Positions 32,392-43,800 of a stretch of 64,000 nt of DNA are shown piece after piece; position 1 is the stretch's first letter; each line of letters begins with the position of its first letter. A program made the position numbers and the translations under genes. Below the pieces are notes generated by a model, which did no database searches, was not told the DNA's origin, and worked only from the letters and a program-made list of their open reading frames with translations. Source of the stretch: an uncultured Roseburia sp. Lineage in GTDB: Bacteria > Bacillota > Clostridia > Lachnospirales > Lachnospiraceae. The stretch lies in contig CANSKO010000010.1 in assembly GCA_947647505.1 (NCBI GenBank), forward strand, positions 1-64,000. Reading direction: 5' to 3'.

Positions 32392-33942
32392 TTATTTTTC
32401 TGCTTTTGATGGCACACAGGCCAAAGCCAAAACGACAAACACCAACGGGATTGCAAAAATCGTATAACTGTTTACCAGTCCCTGTACAAGAAACGCCGCC
32501 AGAGACAATACCGCCATAATCTGCATCTCCCTGTTTTTTCTTTTCTTTACGGCAGCGCAAATCGTTGCAAAAATAGCGCCAAAAAACCCTATTGCGCCTA
32601 CGATTCCGGTTGTCGCAAGCACCTGAAGAAAATCATTGTGCGGATCGTAAAAAACGCTGTTGAACCGCTCAAGCATCTCCGCTCCGTACGTCGGATAAAT
32701 AAAATCATAAAAACATCCCAGCCCGCATCCAAACAATTTGCTTAAAAACGGCTGTTTGAAGAACAGCTCCACCGTGCGAATCCACGCATATCCCCTGCCG
32801 TTGCCCGTCGTGTCATTCAATATGACGTATCCAAGCGGCGTCCCCGACGCAGCTTCGGAAAACATAACGTTCAGCAGCAGCACGGCAAGAATGCCAATGC
32901 CTGCGGCCGCAAGAAAAGCAATTCCATACACCTTTTGCAGCCGCGGCATCCGCTCTTTAGAAAGGCGGCTGACAAACTTCTTTTGCACTCCGTATAAAAC
33001 GGCGCATACAAGAATCTCAAAAACCACGACGCCCGTCTTTAAAAAGAGCGCGTTTAAACCGTCAAAATCATACATATGATCCTGCAATGCCAGCTTCAAC
33101 AGATAGACCGTAATATTCGCGGCGGCAAAAATCTGAACAACGACAATATAACGCGAAAGCCACTCTTTTTTATCCAACGCAAAATAGAGCAGCAAAGCAA
33201 ACACAAAAACAATCATCAGCAGCGCGCTGTCCGCCCGCAGACAGAGGATGTCCATAAATGCAATATAAAGATAGGCGACTAAAACCCGCTGCGTAAACAA
33301 CTCCCTGCAAATCAGAAACAGAACCATCGCGGCCGGCAAAATCAGGCTGATATAAGCGACATTATAATTGATATTGCCAAGCGGACTGACAAAAATCCCG
33401 CGCTGCTCCTCGATGATATTTTTCTGCATGTCCAGAATATCCGTCTTACAGGTAATAAAAATCCCGCTCAGATAGATAAACGAACTGCAAAGCAGATTCG
33501 CCCAGATAATATATTTATCAAAGCTGACATACTTTTTCACGGCATAATAGGCCGCTATACAAAACAACAGTACGACAGCTCCTGTTTTCATTCTTGAATT
33601 TCCATACAGCGCTTTGGATCGATCCAGCGCAGTCACCCATGTGGATACGACAACCGCAAGCAAAAATACGCCGACAAAAATGCCGCCCGCTTCCGGCTTC
33701 CACTTCCGTTTCTCTTTTACGAACGTAATGCAGCTCCCCAAAACCGGCAGGATCATCAGGCACATGTAGACCGTCGTGACAACCAGAAAAAAATTCGTCT
33801 TTTCCGTGTGAATGCCAATCAGATGCCCCGGATAATAAGATGGAAAAAGCCCCATCATAAGAATCAGATAGGCATAGGTAATCCCTCTGCCAAAAAAATC
33901 CGCCATATTAATCGTTTCTTTTTTCTTTTTTTGTTTTTTCAT
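32392..33942 (-). CDS. O-antigen ligase/polymerase-like membrane protein
   Basis: A 516-residue protein with about twelve membrane helices. The large loop near the end has LFGCGLGCFYDFIYPTYG, then FYDPHNDFLQVLATTGIVG, the conserved region of the WaaL/Wzy family (PF04932-type, the H-N-D motif). Family members ligate or polymerise lipid-linked glycans on the outer face of the membrane; in Gram-positives this could be a capsule or wall-linked glycan. Two in-frame starts exist, 33954 and 33942; I prefer 33942, with GAGGG 5 bases upstream. It lies after a terminator and 20 bases before the M60 gene, so those may be one operon. No promoter of its own is obvious. Confidence 0.85.
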   Translation of the reverse strand: MKKQKKKKETINMADFFGRGITYAYLILMMGLFPSYYPGHLIGIHTEKTNFFLVVTTVYMCLMILPVLGSCITFVKEKRKWKPEAGGIFVGVFLLAVVVSTWVTALDRSKALYGNSRMKTGAVVLLFCIAAYYAVKKYVSFDKYIIWANLLCSSFIYLSGIFITCKTDILDMQKNIIEEQRGIFVSPLGNINYNVAYISLILPAAMVLFLICRELFTQRVLVAYLYIAFMDILCLRADSALLMIVFVFALLLYFALDKKEWLSRYIVVVQIFAAANITVYLLKLALQDHMYDFDGLNALFLKTGVVVFEILVCAVLYGVQKKFVSRLSKERMPRLQKVYGIAFLAAAGIGILAVLLLNVMFSEAASGTPLGYVILNDTTGNGRGYAWIRTVELFFKQPFLSKLFGCGLGCFYDFIYPTYGAEMLERFNSVFYDPHNDFLQVLATTGIVGAIGFFGAIFATICAAVKKRKNREMQIMAVLSLAAFLVQGLVNSYTIFAIPLVFVVLALACVPSKAEK

Positions 33943-33962
33943 ACCTTCCCTCATGCAAAAAC

Positions 33963-33997
33963 AGGGGATAGCGCATTGTGAAAATTTACTATCCCCT
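33963..33997 (-). terminator. terminator of the Big_2 surface protein gene
   Basis: AGGGGATAG pairs with CTATCCCCT around a 17-base loop and ends in GTTTTTG on the minus strand. It lies 22 bases beyond the stop at 34020 and just before the ligase-like gene, which must either read through it or start from a promoter I cannot see. Confidence 0.75.
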
Positions 33998-34019
33998 ATT
34001 TCAGTTTACCGTTTCAAAT

Positions 34020-36284
34020 TTACTTTACTTTGATCTTGAATGTCTTTTTCTTTCCGCCATCCTTCGATACTGCCGTAATCGTAACGGTTCCCTTTTTCTT
34101 TGCTTTTACGACTCCCTTGCCGTTTACAGTCGCAATTTTTTTATTCGAGGTCTTCCATGTAACCTTCTGATTGCCCGCTGTTGCCGGCGTGATCTTTGCA
34201 AGCAGCGTCTGGCTTGACTTTGCCTTCATCGTCTTTGCGCCCACAACCGCCAGTTTCTTCACGCGAACCGCTTTTTTCGTCGCCTTGAATTTTACGCTTG
34301 CCTCGCTGCCGTCCGCCGTTTTTGCCGTAATCGTAACGGTTCCCGCTTTTTTGATCTTCACTTTTCCGTTTGCCGCTACCGTCGCCACCTTCGTATTGGA
34401 AGAAGACCATGTGACAACTGCCTTTGCAGCATCTGCATTATCCGGCGTTACAATCGCCTTTAACGCATAAGACTTCTTAATCTGCGCCGGAAGCGTGCCC
34501 TTTACGATCTGTTTGTTCAGCTCAATGCTGACGCTCTCCGTCTTCTGGCTTACGGTCACTTTTGCCGTCGCCGTCTGATCGCCGGCTTTTGCCGTAATCG
34601 TAGCCGTGCCATTGCCAACGGAGGTTACTTTTCCGTCTTTTACCGTTGCAACCTTTTCATCGGATGAGGACCACGTTACCGTCTTATCGGTCGCATCGTC
34701 AGGGCCTACCGTGGCCGTCAGCGTCTGCTCTGTGCCGATCGTATCATATGTAAGCTCCTTTTTATCCAATGCAATGCTCGTAACCGGCTTTTTCCCATCA
34801 TCCGGTCCATTGCCGTCGTCTGTTCCCTCTACTTTGACAACTGCTTTCGCTTCCTTCGCTTCGCCGTCGCCAATCTTTGCAGATACCGTAATTTCAGCCT
34901 CGCCTTTCGCTTTTGCCGTAACCGTTGCCTGATTTCCATTTCCTTCTACGGATACGATGCCATCATCTGAAGACGTCCATGTATACGTCACTTCCGCTTC
35001 CGGAGATTCCGGCGTCTCCGGCGTAATGCTGACTTCTGCGGTCAGTTCGCCCTCTGCGCCGATTTCCTTCAGCGTAAGCGCATCCGGCGTCACGGTCACT
35101 TCCGCCACTTCCGGCTCTTCCGGCGTCACATCCGGATTTTCCCCGTCTTCAAGCGTCACGGTCACTTCCGCTGTCGCATTCTTCTCCACTTTGCCGTTTT
35201 TCGTCTTCGCCGTAACGGTAATCGTCGCCGTTCCCGTCTTTTTCGCTGTTACGGTCACTTCCTCGCCGCTTTCCTCAACGGTCGCAACTTCTGCATCGGA
35301 TGTTTCCCATGTGTACGTCACTTCCGCTTCCGGAGATTCCGGTGAAAGCTTCGCTTCCGCCTTTAACGTGCCTGTCTGCGCATCCTTATTTAACTCCAGC
35401 GCATCCGGCATCACGGTCACTTCCGCCACTTCCGGCTCTTCCGGCGTCGTCGGTTCTTCCTCGTCGATCGCTACGCTTACTTCTGCCGTGGCTTCTTTTG
35501 TATTTCCTTCTTTATCCTTTACCGTAACCTTAACTGTGGTATTTCCCGTTTTCTTCGCCGTAACCGTAGCTGTCTTTCCTGTGCCATCCACTTCGGCTAT
35601 CGCTTTATCCGCGGACTCCCATTTGAATTCCAGCCCGTCTTCCGCTTCCGGTCCTTCCGGCGTCATCGTCACTTCCGCTCTCAGCTGCTGTGTTTCGTTT
35701 TCCTTTGTAAACTCCACTTTTTTCGGCTTAATCTGCACGTCTGCCACTTCCGGCGTCTGCGGCGTCGGATCAACCGCTTCTTTCACCGTCAGTTCCAGCG
35801 TGTCCTTTAACGCGCCTACCTGCACCGTAATCGTTACCGTTCCTGCCGCTTTTGCAGTTACGGTTGCAACCGTCGGATCTTCCGCTGTCATTACGGAAGC
35901 AATCTCCTCATCGCTTGAGCTCCATTCCGGCACAACCGGCGATATCGCCGTTACGCTGTCCGCTTCCGCCTCGTCGCTTCCCTCTTCCTGCTCTGCCCGG
36001 CTTTCCGCCCCGTCGCTTCCCTCTTCTTTATCTGCCGAAGCGGGAGAAACGTCTGTAATCGCCATTACAGCCTGAAGCTGCACTTCATCGCCAACTTTAA
36101 TCTCTTCCGCTGATTCCGGGCTGATCTTAAGCGACGTAACCTGAACGATCTGCTCTTCACCGTCGCCCGCGTCCTCAGCCAGCGCAGAAACCGGAAGCAT
36201 TGTCACACCCAGACATGCCGCCATGATAACAGCGATGATCTGTTTCATGAAACCTTTCTGTAATTTTACTTTCAATTCTGTCAT
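34020..36284 (-). CDS. secreted protein of tandem Big_2 Ig-like domains
   Basis: A 754-residue protein with a signal peptide (IIAVIMAACLGVTMLPVSALA) and about eight repeated Ig-like modules of about 80 residues. Each ends in a WxSSDxxxATVxxxGxVTxxxxGTxTITxxx stretch, the Big_2 (BIG2) pattern also found in intimin and invasin, interleaved with acidic, Pro-rich linkers. The last three modules are basic and Lys-rich. No anchor motif or enzyme domain is seen, so it is likely released or held by charge, with a role in adhesion or as surface-layer material. GGAGGAAACATT precedes the ATG at 36284. It is monocistronic, from a promoter at 36342-36369. Confidence 0.88.
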   Translation of the reverse strand: MTELKVKLQKGFMKQIIAVIMAACLGVTMLPVSALAEDAGDGEEQIVQVTSLKISPESAEEIKVGDEVQLQAVMAITDVSPASADKEEGSDGAESRAEQEEGSDEAEADSVTAISPVVPEWSSSDEEIASVMTAEDPTVATVTAKAAGTVTITVQVGALKDTLELTVKEAVDPTPQTPEVADVQIKPKKVEFTKENETQQLRAEVTMTPEGPEAEDGLEFKWESADKAIAEVDGTGKTATVTAKKTGNTTVKVTVKDKEGNTKEATAEVSVAIDEEEPTTPEEPEVAEVTVMPDALELNKDAQTGTLKAEAKLSPESPEAEVTYTWETSDAEVATVEESGEEVTVTAKKTGTATITVTAKTKNGKVEKNATAEVTVTLEDGENPDVTPEEPEVAEVTVTPDALTLKEIGAEGELTAEVSITPETPESPEAEVTYTWTSSDDGIVSVEGNGNQATVTAKAKGEAEITVSAKIGDGEAKEAKAVVKVEGTDDGNGPDDGKKPVTSIALDKKELTYDTIGTEQTLTATVGPDDATDKTVTWSSSDEKVATVKDGKVTSVGNGTATITAKAGDQTATAKVTVSQKTESVSIELNKQIVKGTLPAQIKKSYALKAIVTPDNADAAKAVVTWSSSNTKVATVAANGKVKIKKAGTVTITAKTADGSEASVKFKATKKAVRVKKLAVVGAKTMKAKSSQTLLAKITPATAGNQKVTWKTSNKKIATVNGKGVVKAKKKGTVTITAVSKDGGKKKTFKIKVK
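35091..35448 (-). repeat. intragenic 321-base repeat in the Big_2 gene
   Basis: The same 37 bases occur at 35091-35127 and 35412-35448, spaced by 321 bases (107 codons), and a neighbouring motif recurs at 34981 and 35311. They encode linker and first strand of successive Ig modules, showing recent in-frame duplication. Confidence 0.8.
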
Positions 36285-36341
36285 AATGTTTCCTCCTCGT
36301 ATTTTTATTTTTAAACACAAAACGCGTTGAAAGCAACTCTA

Positions 36342-36369
36342 ATTCTAGCACGATATACGTAAAATTCAA
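36342..36369 (-). promoter_or_regulatory. promoter of the Big_2 protein gene
   Basis: TTGAAT (36369-36364), 16-base spacer, TAGAAT (36347-36342) on the minus strand, about 50 bases upstream of the ATG at 36284. Confidence 0.6.
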
Positions 36370-36488
36370 GATGAAATTCAAATTTTCATTACTTTGATGC
36401 CAATTTCTCCGTTTTTTATCCCCGATTTATCACTTTTGCCCAAAAGGGCGCCGCCGCCGTATTTTCACTCTGCCCCGCCATTTTTCAA

Positions 36489-36517
36489 TTGACACGTCCC
36501 CGTATTTTTGCTAGAAT
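36489..36517 (+). promoter_or_regulatory. sigma-A promoter of guaB
   Basis: TTGACA (36489-36494), 17-base spacer, TAGAAT (36512-36517). The transcript would start near 36524, with a leader of about 60 bases to the ATG at 36583. Confidence 0.8.
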
Positions 36518-36558
36518 TTGAGAAATTAAATCACAACATATTTTATACGCATTTTTAA

Positions 36559-38527
<1,969 letters not shown>

Positions 38528-38615
38528 ATTCTCATACTCCCCATCCGCTTTTTCTTCCGTTCCAGCATAACGCATTTTATATGCCCGCGCAACAGAAAAT
38601 CCCGCCATTCCCTGT

Positions 38616-38661
38616 AAGAGCAAAAGCGAAAGCGGATGATTCCGCTTTCGCTTTTGCTCTT
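38616..38661. terminator. long perfect stem between the small lipoprotein and PAP2 genes
   Basis: Two 21-base arms (38616-38636 and 38641-38661) are exactly complementary with a 4-base loop. The lipoprotein stop codon lies at the outer end of the stem. The T-rich 3' side is short on both strands, so termination is plausible but not typical. Confidence 0.65.
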
Positions 38662-39148
38662 ATCTTGCAGCATTGCCGCCCGATGCCTTTTTATTTTTTT
38701 TCGCCTTATTTGTTCCTGCATTGCCAGCGGCATTATCCGTATTCGTCGCATCGCTGCCTCCGTTTACGTCTGTATTGCCGCCTTGCGCGGCGCCGCTGTT
38801 GCCCGCCGTGCCGCTTTCATTGCCTGTCGTATTGGAAGTATTGCCGGCCGTGCCGTTTTTATCATTTCCGCCCGTCACGTCGTTCACCGCGTCCTCCATG
38901 TCGTTTCCAATCTCTTCGGCTCCATCCTGGATTGCGTCTCCGGTATTTTCAATCGCATCTCCGGTATTATCGACCGCGTCCTCCAGATCATCCGCAGCAT
39001 TGCCTTCCGTGCCGTTTACCGTATTATCATTCGTCTCCGTCTTATTCCCCGCGTCATTTTTATCATTCATCCTGTTTCCACAGGCCGCCAGGGACAAAAG
39101 CATGCCGCTTAAGGTACAGCATAAAAGAAATCGTCCAATCTTTCTCAT
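38660..39148 (-). CDS. small low-complexity lipoprotein with a forespore-type promoter
   Basis: A 162-residue protein with a lipoprotein signal (LLSLAAC, Cys at residue 23) followed by a hydrophilic chain built of Asn, Asp, Gly, Thr and Ala repeats (DAIENTGDAIQDGAEEIGND, then TNNT-like stretches) and a short Lys-rich end. I know no family. The repeated DA.ENTGDAI pieces suggest an amphipathic helical section. The promoter upstream (39217-39246) is of sigma-F/sigma-G type, and spoVAE-spoVAD lie just upstream, so I infer a forespore lipoprotein. GGAGG precedes the ATG by about 12 bases, rather far. Confidence 0.75.
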   Translation of the reverse strand: MRKIGRFLLCCTLSGMLLSLAACGNRMNDKNDAGNKTETNDNTVNGTEGNAADDLEDAVDNTGDAIENTGDAIQDGAEEIGNDMEDAVNDVTGGNDKNGTAGNTSNTTGNESGTAGNSGAAQGGNTDVNGGSDATNTDNAAGNAGTNKAKKNKKASGGNAAR

Positions 39149-39216
39149 AATGAAATGATTCCTCCTTTTTTACTCGTTCGGATTCTTTGGTTCTTCCATT
39201 ACCGCGAACCCACCGT

Positions 39217-39246
39217 TAGTCTGTGCAGTTTTTTCTTTTCTATGCA
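39217..39246 (-). promoter_or_regulatory. sigma-G/sigma-F type promoter of the small lipoprotein gene
   Basis: TGCATA (39246-39241), a 17-base spacer and CAGACTA (39223-39217) match the forespore promoter consensus TGMATA / CATACTA at twelve of thirteen positions. No sigma-A elements are seen nearby. Confidence 0.6.
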
Positions 39247-39286
39247 AAGCGCCGGCATCTGACATGCCTTTCCTTTTTGCACGCGC

Positions 39287-39643
39287 CTAAGATTTCATCT
39301 TCGGATCAAAAATCAGGCTGGCCAGATAGCCAAATACCAAAGCCGCGCTGATGCCGACCGCGCTTGCCGTAAATCCGCCCATAAAAATCCCAAGCAATCC
39401 GTTTTCATCCACGGCTTCCCGTATGCCTTTCCAGAGCGTGTTCCCAAATCCAAGCAGCGGAACGCTCGCGCCGGCCCCTGCATAATCGATTAAGGGCTGA
39501 TAAATTCCGATCGCGCCAAGAACCGCGCCGCTGCAAACAAGCAGAACCATAATTCTGCCCGGCAGCATTTTGGTTTTTTCCATTAAAATCTGCGTCAGCG
39601 CGCAAATTACGCCGCCAACCCAAAACGCATTGATATAGTCCAT
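39287..39643 (-). CDS. spoVAE: stage V sporulation protein AE
   Basis: The 118-residue membrane protein (four helices) has the SpoVAE pattern: FWVGGVICALTQILMEKTKMLPGRIMV, GASVPLLGFGNTLWKG, and GIFMGGFTASAVGISAALVFGY. It is part of the SpoVA channel that loads dipicolinic acid into the forespore and releases it in germination. It starts 2 bases after the spoVAD stop, so the two are co-translated. Confidence 0.95.
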   Translation of the reverse strand: MDYINAFWVGGVICALTQILMEKTKMLPGRIMVLLVCSGAVLGAIGIYQPLIDYAGAGASVPLLGFGNTLWKGIREAVDENGLLGIFMGGFTASAVGISAALVFGYLASLIFDPKMKS

Positions 39644-39645
39644 TC

Positions 39646-40677
39646 CTACGCCTCCTCTCCCGCATATTCCAGCACAACGGCATGCGCGATGCCCGGCACG
39701 CTCTGTCCCTCATTGAAGCTGACCGTAGACAACAGCGCTCCGGTGGGCACAAATAAAATACGCTTTAAGCTGCCGTCCGAAAGCTTTGGCAGATAATGCG
39801 CGCTGAGCGTTACGGCTGAACAGCCGCAGCCGGAACCGCCCGATCCCGTTCCCTGGCTCTCCTTATCATAAATCAAAATGCCGCAGTCCTCATGCACGCC
39901 CGAGATATCAATTTTTTTCTTTTTTAACAGGCTGATTAAAATTTCCTGTCCAACATACCCAAGGTCTCCGGTTACGATTTTATCATAATCCGTTGGCTTT
40001 CTTTTAAAATCTTCCAGATTCTGCGCAATCAGATCCGCCGCCGCAGGCGCCATCGCCGCCCCCATATTCATCGAATCCTTGACTCCCATATCGACGATCT
40101 TACCAGTGGTAATCCCGGTAATTCGTACGCTTGCCTTTTTGCCGGACAGGAGAAAGGCTCCGCTTCCGGTGACGGTCCAGGTAGCTGATACGGGTCTTTG
40201 ATTGGCATATTCCAGGGGAAAGCGAAACTGCTTCTCGGCGCTGGCAAAGTGGCTTGACGTCAAAGCCGCGACTGTTTTCGCGTATCCGGCTCCCACGCAC
40301 ATAGCTGCAAGCGACAGCGATTCCCCTGCCGTTGAACAGGCCCCATAGAGGCCAAACAACGGTATTTCATAGTCCATCAGCCCGAAAGAAGTCGCGATAT
40401 TCTGTCCAAGCAGATCTCCCGCAAACAAATAGCGCACATCTTCCGGCACAAGCTTTGCTTTCCCGATTGCCAGAGACAGCGCTTCCTTTTGCAGCGTGCT
40501 TTCCGCCATCTCCCATGTGTCTTCTCCAAATTTATCGTCGTCGCAAACCATGTCAAAGGCGCCGCCAAGCGGCCCCTCGCCTTCTTTTTTTCCAACAACG
40601 GAGGCGCCCGAAAGCAGATAGACCTCCCGCGGAAACGTCAGGCTCTGTTCTCCGATATAATAATATTCTTTTGGCAT
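39646..40677 (-). CDS. spoVAD: stage V sporulation protein AD
   Basis: SpoVAD is a thiolase-fold protein that binds dipicolinic acid and works with SpoVAC/SpoVAE in its transport. The 343-residue protein has DLLGQNIATSFGL, GLYGACSTAGESL with the Cys at the thiolase-like pocket, YANQRPVSATWTVTGSGAFLL and a final ALLSTVSFNEGQSVPGIAHAVVLE. A weak forespore-type promoter lies at 40711-40741. spoVAC, usually next to it in Clostridia, is not at this locus. Confidence 0.96.
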   Translation of the reverse strand: MPKEYYYIGEQSLTFPREVYLLSGASVVGKKEGEGPLGGAFDMVCDDDKFGEDTWEMAESTLQKEALSLAIGKAKLVPEDVRYLFAGDLLGQNIATSFGLMDYEIPLFGLYGACSTAGESLSLAAMCVGAGYAKTVAALTSSHFASAEKQFRFPLEYANQRPVSATWTVTGSGAFLLSGKKASVRITGITTGKIVDMGVKDSMNMGAAMAPAAADLIAQNLEDFKRKPTDYDKIVTGDLGYVGQEILISLLKKKKIDISGVHEDCGILIYDKESQGTGSGGSGCGCSAVTLSAHYLPKLSDGSLKRILFVPTGALLSTVSFNEGQSVPGIAHAVVLEYAGEEA

Positions 40678-40710
40678 GTATCGATCGCTCCTGTAACATA
40701 ATTTTTACTG

Positions 40711-40741
40711 ACAGTATTTCCGGCTCCCAAAAAATTTATTC
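40711..40741 (-). promoter_or_regulatory. weak sigma-G-type promoter of spoVAD-spoVAE
   Basis: CGAATA (40741-40736), 18 bases, AATACTG (40717-40711) fits TGMATA / CATACTA at ten of thirteen positions, about 35 bases before the ATG at 40677. Confidence 0.45.
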
Positions 40742-40763
40742 GCGTCTGCACCTTCATTTCCAT

Positions 40764-40792
40764 GTTGCGATATGAAAGCGTTGCCGTTATAA
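40764..40792 (+). promoter_or_regulatory. promoter of the GH2 glycosidase gene
   Basis: TTGCGA (40764-40769), 17-base spacer and a perfect TATAAT (40787-40792); start near 40799, leader about 80 bases. Confidence 0.75.
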
Positions 40793-40878
40793 TGTTAGAC
40801 AGAAAAACGTTGATTCATCTGCGCATTTTGGCAAAAAAATCCATCTTGCGCATGCAAAAGAAAGAGAGGTTTTTACGT

Positions 40879-43800
40879 ATGAAAAGCAGACACCGGAAAC
40901 GCATGCTCGCGCTTCTTCTGACCGGTTCCATGCTAACAGGCGTCCTGCCGCATCAGACATCTTCACAGGCGCATGCGGCAGAACGCGCGGCAGACAGTGT
41001 GCAGACTGTAGAGGATCAGGCGGAAGGCGCAATCCGCTTCAATGACGACTGGAAATTCTATCTTGCCACACGCACGCCGGAAGTAAACGGCAATTTTGCA
41101 GCCGGAGGCGTAAAAGACGCCGGAGATTACACGACAGCGCAGATTATTGCCGAAACGTTTGACGACGCCTCCTGGCAGACGGTAGACATCCCGCACGACT
41201 TCAGCATCGAAGGGGAAAAGGTTGCCGCTTCGCAGGATTCACAGGGCTATTTACAGGGCGGCCTGGGCTGGTACCGCAAAAAATTCATCATACCCGCTTC
41301 CATGCAGGGCGCAAAAACCATTTCGATCGATTTTGACGGCGTATACCAAAACAGCGTCGTATACTTAAACGGGGAAGAAATCGGCGCCTATCCCAACGGC
41401 TATACCGGCTTTGCCCTCGATATCACCAACAAACTGAAATACGGAAAAGAAAACGTCCTTGTCGTAAAGGTGCAGAATATGTCTCCGTCCGGACGCTGGT
41501 ATACCGGAAGCGGCATTACGCGCCCGGTGCATCTGACGATTGACAACCTGGCCCATTTTAATCGAAACGGCATTGCTTTACGCACTCCAACCTTAAAGGA
41601 AGATTACGAAACATCCAAAAAAGCGTATCTTGAGGTTGTGGCCGACTGCTACTCCGACGCCAGTAACTCCAACGCCTATTTAAAGGTCAGCGTATTCGAC
41701 GCGCAGGGGACAAAGGTGGGCGAAAAAGAAACGGAAAAAATCGCGATCAACCCTTCCACGGCCTTTTCCGCTTCCTTAAGCGGACGAAACGCCATTGAAA
41801 TTCCAGACGTCAGGCTCTGGCATCCCTGGAATCTGGGCGAGCCGTATCTGTATACTGTAAAAGCGGAATTGTACACCGAAGTCAACGGCAGCTCCGATGG
41901 CTACCAGCTTCGGGATACGGAAGAATTTGAATACGGCTTCCGCTGGATGGAAATTGCAGAAAGCACGGCAGATCCGGACAGCGGCGGATTATACGTCAAC
42001 GGAAAATATACCAAAATACAGGGCGTGGATCTGCACCACGATTCCGGCGCGCTTGGAGCGGCGAGCTATGCCGACGCGTTCAACCGCCAGTTTAACAAAT
42101 TAATCGAAATGGGCGTCAACGCATACCGCACCTCGCACTGCCCGCCATCCAGAGAAGCCATTGAAGCATGCCGGCGCAAGGGCATTCTCGTCATAGAAGA
42201 AGCTTACGACGGATGGGGCGCCGCAAAAGCGCAGTACGATTTTGGCAACTTCTTTTTCATGGAAGTTCCGCAGGGATGGGCCGGCTTAAAGCCCAACGGC
42301 TACACCACGCTCCCCGAACCGGCCACCTCTTACAATGGCGCCAGATATCTGTGGAGCGACTGGGTTGTGCAGGAAATGGTCAACCGCGACAAAAATGAAC
42401 CTTCCATCATCGCATGGTCGATCGGAAACGAAGTGCGCGGCGTCGGAACAAAACCCGACTGGTATGATCCGTCGCAATACGACGTATTAAACGTCCGTCC
42501 ATCCAACATCAATTTCTATACGGAAGCCGTACGCCTTTCCCGCAACATCAAAGCGATCGACGATACCCGCTTCATTCTGATGGGCGGCGATCAGGAAAGA
42601 GCCGTTCCGGGCGCAGACAGCGATTGGGGCCTTGTCAATCAGGTTCTGGACGGCTATGGCTTAAATTACAATACCGCAAAATCCGTAGACGGTCTGATCG
42701 ACCGCTTTTCCGTGGGCGATGGAACGTTAAAGGAAAACGGCTCCAAAACGTTTTTCTTTGAATCGGAATCTTCCTCGCAGACGTCTTCGCGCGGCGTCTA
42801 TCTGGACCCGCAGTTTTCCAACACCGGCATCAACCAGACGCCCGGAAAGCGCGGCGGCTCCAACTATGACAACGACTTTGCGTCCTGGACGATGTCCAAC
42901 GAATACGGCCTGAAAAAAGACCGCGACCGCAAACGCTTTGTCGGACAGTTTATCTGGACCGGCTTCGACTATCTGGGCGAGCCGACGCCATACAGCATCT
43001 TCCCGGTCGGCGTCTCCTCTTTTGGGACGATCGACACGGCAGGCTTCCCAAAAGACTCGTTCTATCTCTACCAGAGCCAGTGGACAAGCGAGCCAATGGC
43101 GCACCTGGTTCCGCAGAACTGGGATTTTTGGCACAAAGGAGAAACCGTCGAGGTCTGGGTAAACACCAATCAGCAGGATGCGGAGCTGTTTTTAAACGGA
43201 ACGTCTCTCGGCAAAAAAAGCTTCGATCAAAAAACGACGGCTTACGGAAAAACCTACTATGAAACTTCCGAGAAAACGCAGGATGATAAGACGTGGGGCG
43301 ACAACAGCAATCCTGGCGGCTATACAAGCCCCGGCGCAGACGCAGGCGACGGCTTAAATTCCGGCAGACTGCATCTGAAATGGGATGTGCCCTACGAACC
43401 GGGCGTTCTGGAAGTAAAAGCATATGGAAAAGACGGCTCCGTAACGGCGACTGACCGCGTCGTAACTTCCTCTGCGCCATACACCATCCGTGCACAGGCA
43501 GATAAAACCGTCCTTGCGGCAGACGGCAGCAGCTTATCGTATGTCGAATGCACCGTAGTCGATGAAGAAGGCAATATGGTTCCGGACGCCAATCACCGGA
43601 TCCGGTTCTCGATTGACGGAGCGGCCGAAATTGCAGGCGTTGACAATGGGCAGCAGGAAAGCACGGAGCTGTACAAATATGGCAACACGCAGACATCCAA
43701 TGTCGCGGAGCGCACGGCATACAATGGAAAAGCGCTTGTGATCGTCAAATCCAAAAAAGAAGCCGGCAGCGCCGTTTTAACGATCTCCTCCGATACCTTA

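Noticed and set aside
32372-32560. Upstream extension of the M60 protein
   Set aside because: A signal peptide and ribosome site start at 32371; the extension overlaps the ligase-like gene end and has no sense as a leader.
34957-36075. Long Ser/Val-rich open frame on the plus strand
   Set aside because: It is the antisense shadow of the Big_2 repeat protein; codon bias of that gene keeps the opposite strand open, and it has no ribosome site or recognisable domain.
42950-43720. Minus-strand frames within the GH2 gene
   Set aside because: Shadow frames rich in Arg, Cys and Ser with no initiation signal.
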